Source of the DNA: a virus
Strand: one strand, 5' to 3'
Virus record (IMG/VR): IMGVR_UViG_3300028410_000010
Location: 1 to 64,000 of that record
DNA: 64,000 nucleotides
Positions 1 through 9,709 of the stretch are shown piece by piece. Below the pieces are notes generated by a model. It saw nothing but the letters and a program-made list of their open reading frames with translations. It did no database searches and had not been told where the DNA came from. The position numbers and the translations under genes are program-made. Position 1 is the first letter of the stretch. Each line of letters begins with the position of its first letter.

Positions 1-360
1 GGTTTTCATTTTGCACTTACACCTGAGTCTGCACAACATAGATCCCCCGTTAGGCTCTTTCGTGTTACACTTCGTTATGACAGCCCTTTAGAGCTTCCTG
101 ATGTTATGAGATGGGATTTGCAGAATATTGCGAGAGAACTACGCCTACCTAGACAGCAGGTGATAGACATTAAGAAAAAAGCATCCCAAAATGCAAAAGA
201 AGACGGAAGGAGTATGAGGACTCACGAGAATATTTTGCTAGGACATCTCCTAGAAGAACTAGGGTACGATGCAATCGCTTATGACAATAGAGGAGAGGCT
301 GGCGGAAAGGCGCTGATTATCTGGAACCCATCACAAATCATTAAGCAGGAAATCATATAA
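1..360 (+). CDS. C-terminal fragment, ADP-ribosyltransferase-like (ART-PolyVal type) domain
   Basis: The frame is open from base 1, so the gene starts upstream of the window and only about 119 residues are seen. They begin GFHFALTPESAQHR and end with GYDAIAYDNRGE, a short gap, then ALIIWNPSQI. A G-[FY]-x-F start, then a GYDxIxYxN block and a closing (V/I)(F/W)xPSQI is the pattern I associate with ART-like domains of phage polyvalent proteins. Such proteins are often packaged and modify host proteins by mono-ADP-ribosylation; T4 Alt is the functional parallel, not a homologue I can claim. Its stop overlaps the ATG of the next gene (TAATG). The catalytic N-terminal part is missing, so the call is tentative. 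Confidence 0.4.
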   Translation, partial: GFHFALTPESAQHRSPVRLFRVTLRYDSPLELPDVMRWDLQNIARELRLPRQQVIDIKKKASQNAKEDGRSMRTHENILLGHLLEELGYDAIAYDNRGEAGGKALIIWNPSQIIKQEII

Positions 361-1028
361 TGGCACGTCTTTTTATCACACCAAGAGAAGTTGATTTCAT
401 CAACGACATCAACAAAGAGATCTTGAAAGATGTCAATGGACAAAAAATCTACTACTTTTCAATCTCAGAGAAGAAGACACATGTTCATGACATCTATCGA
501 GAAGCGCCTGAGAAGATTTTTGAGCAACCTATTGAGATAGACGCTTGGGTTGCTTGGGAACCTCAAGACGTCAAAACAGATAGATTCGGTCAAGAAGAAG
601 TTTCGAGAATTGAAGTGCTCATACCGAACAGAGATATGATTGACAAGAGAATTAAGCTCTCATCAGGTGACTTTTTCAGTTATGGAACAAAGTTCTTCGA
701 AATAGTCCAGATCAAAGAAACACATCAGATCTACGGTCAAATTGAATACACAGGCGGAGTAAGACTAATAGGGAAGGAATCAAGAAAAAGCAACTTCGCA
801 TCAAAACTTCTGGGACCGACATACGAAGGGCTCTCAGATCCAGATGCTGTACAAGATACGTTCCATCAACAGCGAGGATTTGCTGAAAATGCGAACGGTG
901 TAACTGGCGACGTTCGAGATTTGCAAAAGAAAAACGTACTCGATGAACCGTTGACAGGACCATCAGAAGTGTCACCAAGAGGCACTCTTACAGGATCAGC
1001 GGGTTCATCTTTTTACGAAGATCAATAG
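360..1028 (+). CDS. Putative neck / head-completion protein (gp14-like position)
   Basis: A 222-residue protein with no clear motif. The first 140 residues look like mixed beta structure, with blocks IYREAPEKIFEQPIEIDAWV and SSGDFFSYGTKFFEIVQI. The last 80 residues are polar and glycine/serine rich, probably flexible. It overlaps the previous gene by one base and lies 9 bases before a gp15-like tail terminator. In T4-type phages the neck genes 13 and 14 come just before 15 and 18, so position suggests a neck or head-tail joining role. That assignment rests on synteny and general character, not on recognised residues. Confidence 0.35.
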   Translation: MARLFITPREVDFINDINKEILKDVNGQKIYYFSISEKKTHVHDIYREAPEKIFEQPIEIDAWVAWEPQDVKTDRFGQEEVSRIEVLIPNRDMIDKRIKLSSGDFFSYGTKFFEIVQIKETHQIYGQIEYTGGVRLIGKESRKSNFASKLLGPTYEGLSDPDAVQDTFHQQRGFAENANGVTGDVRDLQKKNVLDEPLTGPSEVSPRGTLTGSAGSSFYEDQ

Positions 1029-1037
1029 GAATAACAC

Positions 1038-2252
1038 ATGGCATCAGATAATCCATACGACGTAACTGAAAAACTTCCTGATGGATATGAAGGCCAAAAT
1101 GTTCCCGAAGATTACTATCTACCCTCTTGTGGGCTTGCAGATATTGACAGAGCACTATTTAACTTGTTTGATAAGAAAATAGGTTTCACAATTTCTAGTA
1201 AACAGTCTTCAAGGGCAGTTCCAGTAATCTTTGCAGGTGCTGAGAAGTTTGCGATGGTTAAAAATCAGCCAGCGAGAGATGAAAACGGTGCATTTGTTTT
1301 GCCTATGATTTCAATAGCAAGAACTGGAATTGATCAGTCTGAGAATATGGGTGGTCTTGGTAGAGGTATTGGTCAGGACTCGGGAGATCTTGTCATAAAA
1401 ACGAGATTGTCCAGTGATGATAGAAAATATCAAGCGATCAAAAACAAGCTTAACCTAAAGAATCAAACTAATGTCACTGCTCCTGTTCATGAAACTCAAA
1501 GGGAAGTGATTGAAGACGGAATAGCAAGAAGAACTGTTGGTACACGTAGAGCAGTGGGTGATAATAGAAATGATAAGCGCCAAGGTGATATGCTTAGAGG
1601 TAACCTCACAGACAACATTATCGAAATAATAACAGTACCATTTCCAGAGTTCTTTAGTGTCAAATACGAAGTTGTATTCTGGACACAATATCAGCAGCAG
1701 ATGAATGAACTACTCGAACAGATGATATCGTCGTATCATGCGCAAGGTAACCAGTTCAGAATAGATACAGAGAAAGGATATTGGTTTGTTGCATTTGTTG
1801 ACGATGCGTTAACTGCAAATGATAACTTTGAAGACTATGCTGAAGATGAACGCATTATTAAATACTCTTTTAGTATTACAACAACAGGTTATCTTGTAGC
1901 TCCGCAACACAATGGACAGAGATCTCCTTTAAGAGTCTTCTGTTCTGCACCAATGATTGAGTTCGGTGTTTCAACAGCATCACCTGGCATAACTGGTCCA
2001 AGGTCAAACGGTGCCGGCTCAGGTGATGTTAACAAGTTCATCTTATCAGATGTTAAAGAATTGGATAAGGGCGGCAATGACGTTGTCGGAAGAAATCACT
2101 CACCCTATGGAAAGGTCGAGCTCATTGAAAACCCTTTTACTGGAAAAAGAGAAAGAAAATTCTTGAGAGTAAAGTCTCGCAATCAGAGAAAGGGTGAAAC
2201 AGTTTTAGGTATAGCACCAATTATTAAAGACATCGAAGACATAACTAACTAA
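1038..2252 (+). CDS. gp15-like tail terminator / sheath stabiliser
   Basis: A 404-residue protein resembling T4 gp15, the ring that caps the tail tube and sheath and joins the tail to the neck. Landmarks in the same order as gp15 are VPVIFAGAEKFAM near residue 61, a LPMISIART block, YEVVFWTQYQQQMNELLEQM near residue 210, and near the end of the conserved part FVDDALTANDN followed by IIKYSFSITTTGYLVAP. It is longer than T4 gp15 (272 residues) because of an arginine-rich insert (about residues 110-190) and a C-terminal extension. The start is preceded by AGGAAT. The tail sheath genes follow directly, as expected for gp15. Confidence 0.68.
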   Translation: MASDNPYDVTEKLPDGYEGQNVPEDYYLPSCGLADIDRALFNLFDKKIGFTISSKQSSRAVPVIFAGAEKFAMVKNQPARDENGAFVLPMISIARTGIDQSENMGGLGRGIGQDSGDLVIKTRLSSDDRKYQAIKNKLNLKNQTNVTAPVHETQREVIEDGIARRTVGTRRAVGDNRNDKRQGDMLRGNLTDNIIEIITVPFPEFFSVKYEVVFWTQYQQQMNELLEQMISSYHAQGNQFRIDTEKGYWFVAFVDDALTANDNFEDYAEDERIIKYSFSITTTGYLVAPQHNGQRSPLRVFCSAPMIEFGVSTASPGITGPRSNGAGSGDVNKFILSDVKELDKGGNDVVGRNHSPYGKVELIENPFTGKRERKFLRVKSRNQRKGETVLGIAPIIKDIEDITN

Positions 2253-2274
2253 ATGACAAGCGTTTTTTGGCTGT

Positions 2275-2301
2275 CAGCTCGATATGTATAAGATAGAGCT
2301 G
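2275..2301 (+). promoter_or_regulatory. Inverted repeat around a TATAAG box upstream of the sheath gene
   Basis: CAGCTC (2275-2280) and GAGCTG (2296-2301) form a perfect 6-bp inverted repeat separated by 15 bases containing TATAAG. A TTGGCT upstream could be a weak -35. It lies in the 84-base gap between the gp15-like and sheath genes. It may be a promoter with an operator or a hairpin in the sheath mRNA leader; the evidence is only the sequence pattern. Confidence 0.3.
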
Positions 2302-2336
2302 GCTTTAGACCTGTGCGCTAAGGAGTAAAATTTCTC

Positions 2337-5300
2337 ATGGCAGAACAGACATTTCGTTCACCAGGATTTTTCGAGCAAGAAATTGATATTTCTACTCGAG
2401 AGCAATCACCTGTCGGTACACCTGCGGGTATTATCGGTACATCACTTAAAGGACCTGCGTTCGTCCCCATAACTGTTGGATCATTTCCAGACTTCCGTAC
2501 GAAGTTCGGAGATCTTGACCCTAAGAAGTTTGGTCCTTACGCGGTTCGTGAATTCCTTAAGCATCGTACAGCGGTTACGTATCTTAGAGTTCTTGGAGCA
2601 GGTGCAAACGATACTTCATCTGATATTGAAGCAACAAGGGCAAAAGGTACTGTCAAAAATGCAGGCTTTAGTCTTACTTCATCAGAAGTCGTTGACGATA
2701 GCTTGGGCCGTCACAACGGAGCTGTACAATTCTTGGTTGCAAAACACTTTGTGTCAGCATCAGAAGCAGTCGGTTACCCATCTTTAACACAGAATGACAG
2801 TGTTGGAACGTCAACAGATAACTTTGCTTCACTTGTTAGAGCAATGGTTTTGATGCCATCGGGCACGAGAATGATGGTTCTCAACGGAACTGGTGAAACT
2901 TTTAGTCATACTGCTAATGACCAAGCAACTGTAACGAGCGCAGGGCTATTCAAGCTTGTTATTTCAAGTTCGACGCCTGCTTTCTCAACGGGCGATGGTT
3001 TGTCAGGGCTTAGAATACTGACAGCATCACTCGACCCTGACAACTCTAATTACATCGGCAAGATTCTCAACACCGATCCTGATAGATTTGTGGAAGAAGA
3101 GCACTTGCTGTATGCGGACTTTACGGTTGAGAATGAACTTGCAACTGTGTCAACAGAATCAGATTCAATTGCAATCACTTCGGGTTCCCTGTTAACCTCT
3201 GAGGTTTCTGGTGATACCGCTGTTATATTCCGCAACCTATTCGGTAGATTCGATACCAGATATACTACACCAACAACTACAAGGTTTATTTCACAGCCTT
3301 ATGGTTCTACAGAATATGACCTGTTTAGATTCGAAGCGCTAGATGATGGAGCATACTCAAACTCCAAGTACAAGATTGCAATTACTGATCTTAAGAAGTC
3401 ATCTAACCCTGCAAACCCATATGGAACGTTCTCTGTATCTGTTCGTAAGTGGGATGATAATGACACTGATCAGCAAGTTCTTGAGAGATATCCTAATGTT
3501 TCTCTAGACCCAAGATCACAGAACTACATTGCAAGAGCAATTGGTGACAAGAAGGCATTCTATAACTTCGACGCTGATAGCGCTGATGATAGACGAATTG
3601 TGATCAGTGGCAAGTACCCGAATCGCTCTAACTACATTCGTGTCATCATGGAACCCGGAGTTGAAAAGCGATCTGTCCCAGACGGAGCACTTCCATTCGG
3701 CTTCCGTGGTATTGAAGCACTAAAAACTTCTGATACACTGACTGACAATCCAGTAGTTGCACTTCCTGGAGAAGGCGATGTATTGTCTCGACGTCTTGCG
3801 TTTGCGGCAGAAGATGCTGCGGGCGGAGTACTTTCCGGATCAATCGTGCCACCACTACCATTTAGATTTAAGGTTACGAAGGGCGCTGTATCTACATCAG
3901 GTGGATTCACAGGCAAGCCAGGAATTGGTGAACTAGTCGACAATAGACTTCATTGGGGTGTAAAGTTTGAAAGACTTCCTAAGTCAGGAACTGTATCAAA
4001 CGCAATTTACAACTCAAATGCTGGATCAAGAGCAAACCCACTTATTGAGTCATACACAAGATTCTTGGGCATTAAGAAGCTAGACGCGCTAGTGACAGGA
4101 TCGGGCGCAGACAAATTTAACAACAACAAGTTTACACTTGCAAAGGTTGCATTTAGCAACGGTGCAGTTGCAGATTTGACAGCTTCTGTTAGAGAACACG
4201 CAAAAGAAATGGCGTACATCAGAAATGGCGTACCTGACGTAACTGGATTTAGAATTACAGATTCAAGTCTAGATAGAATTACTCTTGCGACACTTGTAGC
4301 ACTTACTTCCTCTGCAGAGTTTAACAGGTTCTCAGAGTTTACTAAGTACACAACAGTTCTCGGCGGCGGATTCGATGGATTTAACGTCCTTGACCCTAAT
4401 GCATCAAGAATGAATGATCAAGCAGCATCAAGTGATACAGGTGGCGGCGCCGCTTCAAGCTTTGTTTCACCAGGTCTTTCCTCTAACGTTGGCGGAGTAG
4501 GTCAAAACAACAACGCTGTTAAGTCATATCGCGCTGCGACAGACATCATGACTGATCCGTTCACAGTCAATACAAACATATTGACAATACCGGGCATGAG
4601 AGATAGTTTTGTAACGGACTACGCATCTACTAAGGTAAGAGAGTACGCATTGGCTATGTACATTCTCGACCCAGTTTCTTACGACGAAGATGGAGTTCGA
4701 CTGTTCGATTCATCGACGGCTAAACCTGATGTGAGAAAGACGAAGGAACAGTTTAATGGAAGAGCTATTGACAACAGTTACGTAGCAACATACTTCCCAG
4801 ACGTCTTCATTGATGACCCGGTCAATAAGCGTCGCGTCAAGGTTCCGTCTTCAATTCCTGCACTCGGAGCACTTGCCTTCAACGATAAATCATCTTACCC
4901 TTGGTACGCTCCTGCCGGTTTTAACAGAGCTTCACTTGACTTTGTCACAAATGTTGAAGTTAGGCTCAATAAGGCAGATAGAGATAGTCTGCATGATGCA
5001 CGAATCAACCCTATTGCTACATTCCCAAGACAGGGATACGTTGTTTGGGGACAGAAAACTCTGCAGCAGGCACAATCTGCTCTTGACAGAGTTAACGTAA
5101 GAAGGCTCATGCTTGAGATTAAGAAGCAGGTCATTGATATTGCTCAAAGATTTGTTTTCGAACAAAATACAGCATCGACTAGACAAAGATTTATCAAGCT
5201 AGTCAAGCCACCATTAGGACTCATTCAAACTCAGTCTGGAATCGAAAGATTCGATATTGTGATGGATGAATCAAACAATACATCAGAGGATATTGAGTCA

Positions 5301-5399
5301 AATAGACTAAACGGTCGTATCATAGTTACACCTACGAGAACGTTCGAGTTTGTTGCAGTTGACTTCATTATCACGAATTCGGGTGTATCGTTCAACTAA
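2337..5399 (+). CDS. Tail sheath protein, copy A (gp18-like)
   Basis: A 1020-residue contractile tail sheath subunit. The N-terminus SPGFFEQEIDIS followed by GTPAGIIGTSLKGPAFVP is the typical opening of phage sheath proteins. The C-terminal sheath core has RVNVRRLMLEIKKQVIDIAQ and ends in FEFVAVDFIITNSGVSFN, the strand that links neighbouring subunits. It is much longer than T4 gp18 (659 residues), with large insertions in the middle that should protrude from the sheath surface. Start: SD-like AAGGAG about 12 bases upstream of ATG. A second, clearly homologous sheath gene follows after 36 bases. Confidence 0.93.
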   Translation: MAEQTFRSPGFFEQEIDISTREQSPVGTPAGIIGTSLKGPAFVPITVGSFPDFRTKFGDLDPKKFGPYAVREFLKHRTAVTYLRVLGAGANDTSSDIEATRAKGTVKNAGFSLTSSEVVDDSLGRHNGAVQFLVAKHFVSASEAVGYPSLTQNDSVGTSTDNFASLVRAMVLMPSGTRMMVLNGTGETFSHTANDQATVTSAGLFKLVISSSTPAFSTGDGLSGLRILTASLDPDNSNYIGKILNTDPDRFVEEEHLLYADFTVENELATVSTESDSIAITSGSLLTSEVSGDTAVIFRNLFGRFDTRYTTPTTTRFISQPYGSTEYDLFRFEALDDGAYSNSKYKIAITDLKKSSNPANPYGTFSVSVRKWDDNDTDQQVLERYPNVSLDPRSQNYIARAIGDKKAFYNFDADSADDRRIVISGKYPNRSNYIRVIMEPGVEKRSVPDGALPFGFRGIEALKTSDTLTDNPVVALPGEGDVLSRRLAFAAEDAAGGVLSGSIVPPLPFRFKVTKGAVSTSGGFTGKPGIGELVDNRLHWGVKFERLPKSGTVSNAIYNSNAGSRANPLIESYTRFLGIKKLDALVTGSGADKFNNNKFTLAKVAFSNGAVADLTASVREHAKEMAYIRNGVPDVTGFRITDSSLDRITLATLVALTSSAEFNRFSEFTKYTTVLGGGFDGFNVLDPNASRMNDQAASSDTGGGAASSFVSPGLSSNVGGVGQNNNAVKSYRAATDIMTDPFTVNTNILTIPGMRDSFVTDYASTKVREYALAMYILDPVSYDEDGVRLFDSSTAKPDVRKTKEQFNGRAIDNSYVATYFPDVFIDDPVNKRRVKVPSSIPALGALAFNDKSSYPWYAPAGFNRASLDFVTNVEVRLNKADRDSLHDARINPIATFPRQGYVVWGQKTLQQAQSALDRVNVRRLMLEIKKQVIDIAQRFVFEQNTASTRQRFIKLVKPPLGLIQTQSGIERFDIVMDESNNTSEDIESNRLNGRIIVTPTRTFEFVAVDFIITNSGVSFN

Positions 5400-5435
5400 C
5401 AGATAGTTACTACATGTACACTGGGAGATTTTTAA

Positions 5436-8426
5436 ATGTCTGAACTCACTTATAGAAGTGCGGGCGTTAGCGCAAGAGAAATAGGCCTATCCGGTCCTTC
5501 AAATGTTGAGCCTGTGGGTGTTCCTGCAGGTGTCATCGGGACATCAGTAAAGGGTCCTGCTTTCGTGCCTATTGTTTTTGCAAAATTTAGCGACTTCAAA
5601 GTTGTCTTTGGAGATACCGACGGAGAGAAGTTCGGACCGCTCGCTGTCAATGAGTGGCTTCAGAACTCTCAAGCTGCTACATATCTAAAAGTCCTCGGCG
5701 TCGGTGATGGTAAAAAGAGAACTTCTACTGGTGACAATGCCGGTAAGGTTACTCGTGCGGGCTTCGTCGTAGGTGACGAACAGCCTCAGCCATCAGGTCT
5801 GCTAGGCGCGAACAGATTCGCTGTATCTGATGGTGTTCCGGGTCGAGCACACTTTTTGGGCTGCTACATGTCAGAATCTGCAGGAAGCACAGTCTTCAGT
5901 GCTGCTGGTATTCAAGATAGCTCAAAGGCTCATCCTATTGTTCGAGGCGTCATCTTCGCAGCTTCTGGTGTCGTTCCAACAATGTCGGGTTCTCTAACAG
6001 ACAACAACACAGCACCTGATGGTTCTACACCTGCGACGTCCGCGGGGCCTGCTGGTGCAATCACTGGTACTATTGATCTATCGAGTAGTAAGCAAGAGTT
6101 TGTTGTCATACTTAACGGACACAAGCCAACTAGCCAGTATCCTGGTGTTGTTACTGCATCTTTTGATGTTGACTCTAGCAATTACTTCCCTAATGTCTTA
6201 AACACAGATCCACTCCTTATAGAAGAGACTGGACACTACCTTTACACACACTATGATATTCACCCATCATTCGCAGTTGTTACAGGCACTGGTATCATTG
6301 ACGCTGCAGCAACATTCGGCGGCGCGTCTCTAGAGCCTGTTGGTTTCTTGACAACGACAACACTTACAAGAAACTCTGGTTCATCTGCGGTTCCAAACTT
6401 CGAGAGTTACGAAGATCGCTTTAGAACTCCGGAATCCCCTTTCGTTGTTTCGCAGAACTTTGGTGGGTCTCCGAAGAACCTCTTCAAGATTCACTCACTA
6501 GATGACGGCGAGTATGCAAACGGCAAGTTCAAGATTTCTATCAGAAACATTGCGCCATCTACATCAGAACGTGATCAGTACGGAACATTTGATCTAGTTG
6601 TTAGACGTTGGTCTGATACAGATGAAGATCAATTTGTCCTTGAAAGCTTCTTTAAACTTAGCTTGGATCCATCTAACGATAGATACATTGCAAAGGTAAT
6701 CGGCGATCAGCACTTCTACTTTGACTTCGACAAGAGCGAAGACGGACAAAAGCTGGTTCTTGATGGCAGTTTCCCTAACGTATCAAAGTACATTAGGGTC
6801 GAGATGGCACCATCAGTTAACAATGCTGAAGTCCCTGATGTTTCGCTTCCTGTAGGATTTAGAGGACCTAAGCACCTTGTAACATCAGGTAGTAGTATTT
6901 TAAACCCAGGCACTGAAGATGTGGGAGTACACGTTACGGGTCAGGGCACTTCGATTGAAAGAGCCGTAGAGCTTCCAGTTCCATTCAGAGACAACGTCGC
7001 TGTTGGGACAGGTCCGAAGAAATCAGTCAACGCTAACTTGCATTGGGGAGTTCAGTTTGAGAAGAAGACTGACCTTGCAGAAACTAACAAGACACTCGTC
7101 TCAGATAAGAGCCTTGACAGTTACACACAGTACTACCCACACTACCACACAGTATGGCAGAAGTCTTGGGTTGGTGACAACGAGGGTACAGCAGATTCTG
7201 ACGGTACGGTATATGATGCAGACAGATTTAACAATAACTTGTTCTCACTAGAAAGAGTTCAGGTAGTTACAGGTGCCAACGGCTTAGCAGATCCTAAGCT
7301 ATGGGCATCAGCTTCATACTCAAGGACTGGTGGTATTGTTGCAAATGAAACTAACAAGACACGTGGTTTCAATATTGAGACAGACCTTGCTGACCTAACT
7401 GCTAGACGTTATGCTAAGTTTACCTTCTTTACACAGGGTGGATTCGACGGAGTTAGGATCTTCAATGAGAAGGCTGCAAAACTTACCAATGCCGCCATTG
7501 TAGAAGAGATGTCAGACGCTTCTAGAGGACAAGATGAAGCAGCTACAGTTAGCGCTTATACAAAGGCTCTGGATGTTATTGGTGAGAAATCAGAAGTTGA
7601 TATTAAGCTGCTTGCTATTCCTGGTATTAGACACTCAATCGTCACAGATCAAGCCATTATTACGACAGAAGACCGATTCGACGCAATGTTCATCATGGAC
7701 GTCGAAGAACGTGATACTCTAAATACTGTCGTGACAGGATCAGAACAAGAAGTCTCTGTTGCAAACACTGTGGCATCATTTAGTAACAGAAATCTTGATA
7801 CTTCTTTCGCTGCAGCTTACTTCCCTGATCAGATTGTGGAAGATCCAACAACATTTACAAATGTTAAGGTTCCTCCTTCTGTTGTAGTACTAGGTGCTTT
7901 TGCACTTAACGACTCTCTTGGTCACCCATGGACAGCTCCAGCAGGTTTCGCAAGAGGTGCACTAAACTCTTCAGTAGAATCATCGGTCAACCTTAACCGC
8001 TCAAACCTTGATGAGCTTTACGACGTGGACATTAACCCAATTACTAAGTTCCCAGGATCATCGGGTCCAATAGTATGGGGTCAGAAGACACTTCTTTCAA
8101 CAGCAAGCTCACTTGACAGAGTTAACGTAAGACGCTTGCTAATTGAAGTTAGACGCCAAGTCAAGCAGATTGCAGATCGACTAATCTTTGAGCCAGCTAG
8201 AGCAACAACTCTATCTAAGTTTGAAACACTAGTTCGTCCAAGACTGCAAAGAATTCAAGAGCTTCAGGGTGTTGAAAGATTCAGGGTTAGAATTGATACA
8301 ACAACAACGTCGGCTGCAGACATCGAAAACAAGACGATTCGAGGACAAATCTTTGTACAGCCTACTAAGACAGCAGAGTTCGTCGGAATCGACTTCGTTG
8401 TTACAAACGCAGGTGCTGAGGTATAA
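5436..8426 (+). CDS. Tail sheath protein, copy B (gp18-like paralogue)
   Basis: A 996-residue paralogue of the upstream sheath gene. The N-terminus aligns directly (VGVPAGVIGTSVKGPAFVPI), as do the QYGTFDLVVRRW-type block in the middle and the C-terminal RVNVRRLLIEVRRQVKQIAD and AEFVGIDFVVTNAG. The central domains differ strongly, so the copies are old rather than recent duplicates. An SD-like GGGAG precedes the ATG. The stop is two bases before the next ATG. Both copies keep the N- and C-terminal linker strands, so both could be built into a sheath; which one forms the bulk of it cannot be told from sequence. Confidence 0.92.
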   Translation: MSELTYRSAGVSAREIGLSGPSNVEPVGVPAGVIGTSVKGPAFVPIVFAKFSDFKVVFGDTDGEKFGPLAVNEWLQNSQAATYLKVLGVGDGKKRTSTGDNAGKVTRAGFVVGDEQPQPSGLLGANRFAVSDGVPGRAHFLGCYMSESAGSTVFSAAGIQDSSKAHPIVRGVIFAASGVVPTMSGSLTDNNTAPDGSTPATSAGPAGAITGTIDLSSSKQEFVVILNGHKPTSQYPGVVTASFDVDSSNYFPNVLNTDPLLIEETGHYLYTHYDIHPSFAVVTGTGIIDAAATFGGASLEPVGFLTTTTLTRNSGSSAVPNFESYEDRFRTPESPFVVSQNFGGSPKNLFKIHSLDDGEYANGKFKISIRNIAPSTSERDQYGTFDLVVRRWSDTDEDQFVLESFFKLSLDPSNDRYIAKVIGDQHFYFDFDKSEDGQKLVLDGSFPNVSKYIRVEMAPSVNNAEVPDVSLPVGFRGPKHLVTSGSSILNPGTEDVGVHVTGQGTSIERAVELPVPFRDNVAVGTGPKKSVNANLHWGVQFEKKTDLAETNKTLVSDKSLDSYTQYYPHYHTVWQKSWVGDNEGTADSDGTVYDADRFNNNLFSLERVQVVTGANGLADPKLWASASYSRTGGIVANETNKTRGFNIETDLADLTARRYAKFTFFTQGGFDGVRIFNEKAAKLTNAAIVEEMSDASRGQDEAATVSAYTKALDVIGEKSEVDIKLLAIPGIRHSIVTDQAIITTEDRFDAMFIMDVEERDTLNTVVTGSEQEVSVANTVASFSNRNLDTSFAAAYFPDQIVEDPTTFTNVKVPPSVVVLGAFALNDSLGHPWTAPAGFARGALNSSVESSVNLNRSNLDELYDVDINPITKFPGSSGPIVWGQKTLLSTASSLDRVNVRRLLIEVRRQVKQIADRLIFEPARATTLSKFETLVRPRLQRIQELQGVERFRVRIDTTTTSAADIENKTIRGQIFVQPTKTAEFVGIDFVVTNAGAEV

Positions 8427-8428
8427 TC

Positions 8429-9154
8429 ATGAGGTTGAACAAAGCTACACTGCGCAATTTGATTTTGACAGAGATGAATGCTATAGCACCGTCTGCTAGC
8501 CAAATTGCCAGTGATATTGCTCAACAGTACGGTGACATGATCAGGGACGAGTATTACATTGAGTCCGAACTTGAATCGTTCGTTCACGATGAGCTTATAA
8601 GTTCTGGCTATGCAGATCCTTCCAATTTTGACTTCGACCTTCTAGATGACGTCATGGACGAGCTTGTATTTCAGGGCGTAGTTAATGAGTCAGTATTGAT
8701 TGAATCAGCTCAGATTGGTGTCGCAATTAGATACGCGTCAAAAGTCTTTGGGCAGTACGATGCAAGTGAAATATCAGGCAGAATGATCAAGACACTTGCA
8801 CAGAACATAATTAAAAAATACCCACAACTTAACATTGAAGATGCGATGAAGGCAGTAGAAGTTGCCAAAAAGTCAGGGACAGGAGAACATGATCAGGATC
8901 TAAGACGCAAGATTGCAAAGGTTCTGCCCATGAACCCAACAGAACTCGGTGATATTGCTGGTCTTAAAGGTCACAGTTCGCTCGCAGGAAGAATCACACA
9001 AAAGCTATACAAATCAGGTGATTTTCCGGACAAAGAACCTCAAGAAATATACAAGAGTGTAGTATCGGTCGCACGCGAAATACTTGATAGGCGCAAAGGT
9101 GTCAAGGAGTCGAAAGTGTCTCTTTATAATGTACTTTTCGACTCAAAGAGGTAA
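8429..9154 (+). CDS. Unknown protein with N-terminal LRNLI-type helix, between sheath and tube genes
   Basis: A 241-residue protein I do not recognise. It begins MRLNKATLRNLILTEMNAIA, one member of a set of proteins in this window sharing a short amphipathic N-terminal helix. Residues 20-90 are acidic and helical; the rest is lysine rich (SLAGRITQKLYKSGDFPDKE region). It starts two bases after the sheath stop, so it is translationally coupled, and it sits between sheath and tube genes where T4 has none. A minor tail component or a packaged protein is possible; no function can be assigned. Confidence 0.6.
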   Translation: MRLNKATLRNLILTEMNAIAPSASQIASDIAQQYGDMIRDEYYIESELESFVHDELISSGYADPSNFDFDLLDDVMDELVFQGVVNESVLIESAQIGVAIRYASKVFGQYDASEISGRMIKTLAQNIIKKYPQLNIEDAMKAVEVAKKSGTGEHDQDLRRKIAKVLPMNPTELGDIAGLKGHSSLAGRITQKLYKSGDFPDKEPQEIYKSVVSVAREILDRRKGVKESKVSLYNVLFDSKR

Positions 9155-9159
9155 TAAGT

Positions 9160-9188
9160 TTGTTCTTAATGATATGTAGTAATGTAAT
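9160..9188 (+). promoter_or_regulatory. Putative promoter of the tail tube gene
   Basis: TTGTTC (9160-9165), a 17-base spacer and TGTAAT (9183-9188) lie in the 48-base gap before the tube gene, followed by AGGAG as its ribosome binding site. Fits a sigma70-type promoter with imperfect boxes; not tested. Confidence 0.35.
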
Positions 9189-9202
9189 AGGAGTTTTCTA
9201 AA

Positions 9203-9691
9203 ATGGCAGAGACACTTTCCGTAACAGACATGTTACCCAACAAGTTTGAAGCAAAGCGCAAGTTTAGATGGGTTTTTCAAATTGAAGGAGTCGATTCTTA
9301 CATGATGAAAATTGCTGCAAGACCATCGATTTCAACTGATGAAGTTGAGATTGGATACATTAATGCGACGCGTTACCTTGCAGGCAAAACGAAGTTCGAA
9401 ACAATTGACATTACACTTCATGACCCAATCGCACCATCAGGTGCTCAGCAGGTTATGGAATGGCTAAGATTAATCTATGAATCTGTATCCGCACGTGGTG
9501 GATATGCAGATTTCTACAAGCGCGATGTCCAGCTTAAAATGCTAGATCCCGTTGGTACTGTTGTTGAACTCTGGGACATTAAGGGTGCTTTCCCAACATC
9601 AATTAACTTTGGTGATTTAGATTACGAAAGCAACGACATTTCAGACATAACTTTGACACTTCGATTTGATAACGCAGTCCTACAGTACTAA
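9203..9691 (+). CDS. Tail tube protein (gp19-like)
   Basis: A 162-residue protein matching the T4 gp19 tube family (usual length about 150-165). It opens MAETLSVTDMLPNKFEAKRK and contains FRWVFQIEGVDSYMMKIAARP, then KFETIDITLHDPI, VMEWLRLIYES and a C-terminal DISDITLTLRFDNA, which are typical tube beta-strands. It would form the inner tube through which DNA passes. The strong AGGAG ribosome site and own promoter-like sequence suit a protein needed in many copies. It follows the two sheath genes as in T4-like phages. Confidence 0.9.
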   Translation: MAETLSVTDMLPNKFEAKRKFRWVFQIEGVDSYMMKIAARPSISTDEVEIGYINATRYLAGKTKFETIDITLHDPIAPSGAQQVMEWLRLIYESVSARGGYADFYKRDVQLKMLDPVGTVVELWDIKGAFPTSINFGDLDYESNDISDITLTLRFDNAVLQY

Positions 9692-9709
9692 ATTAACGGA
9701 GATAAAAAG

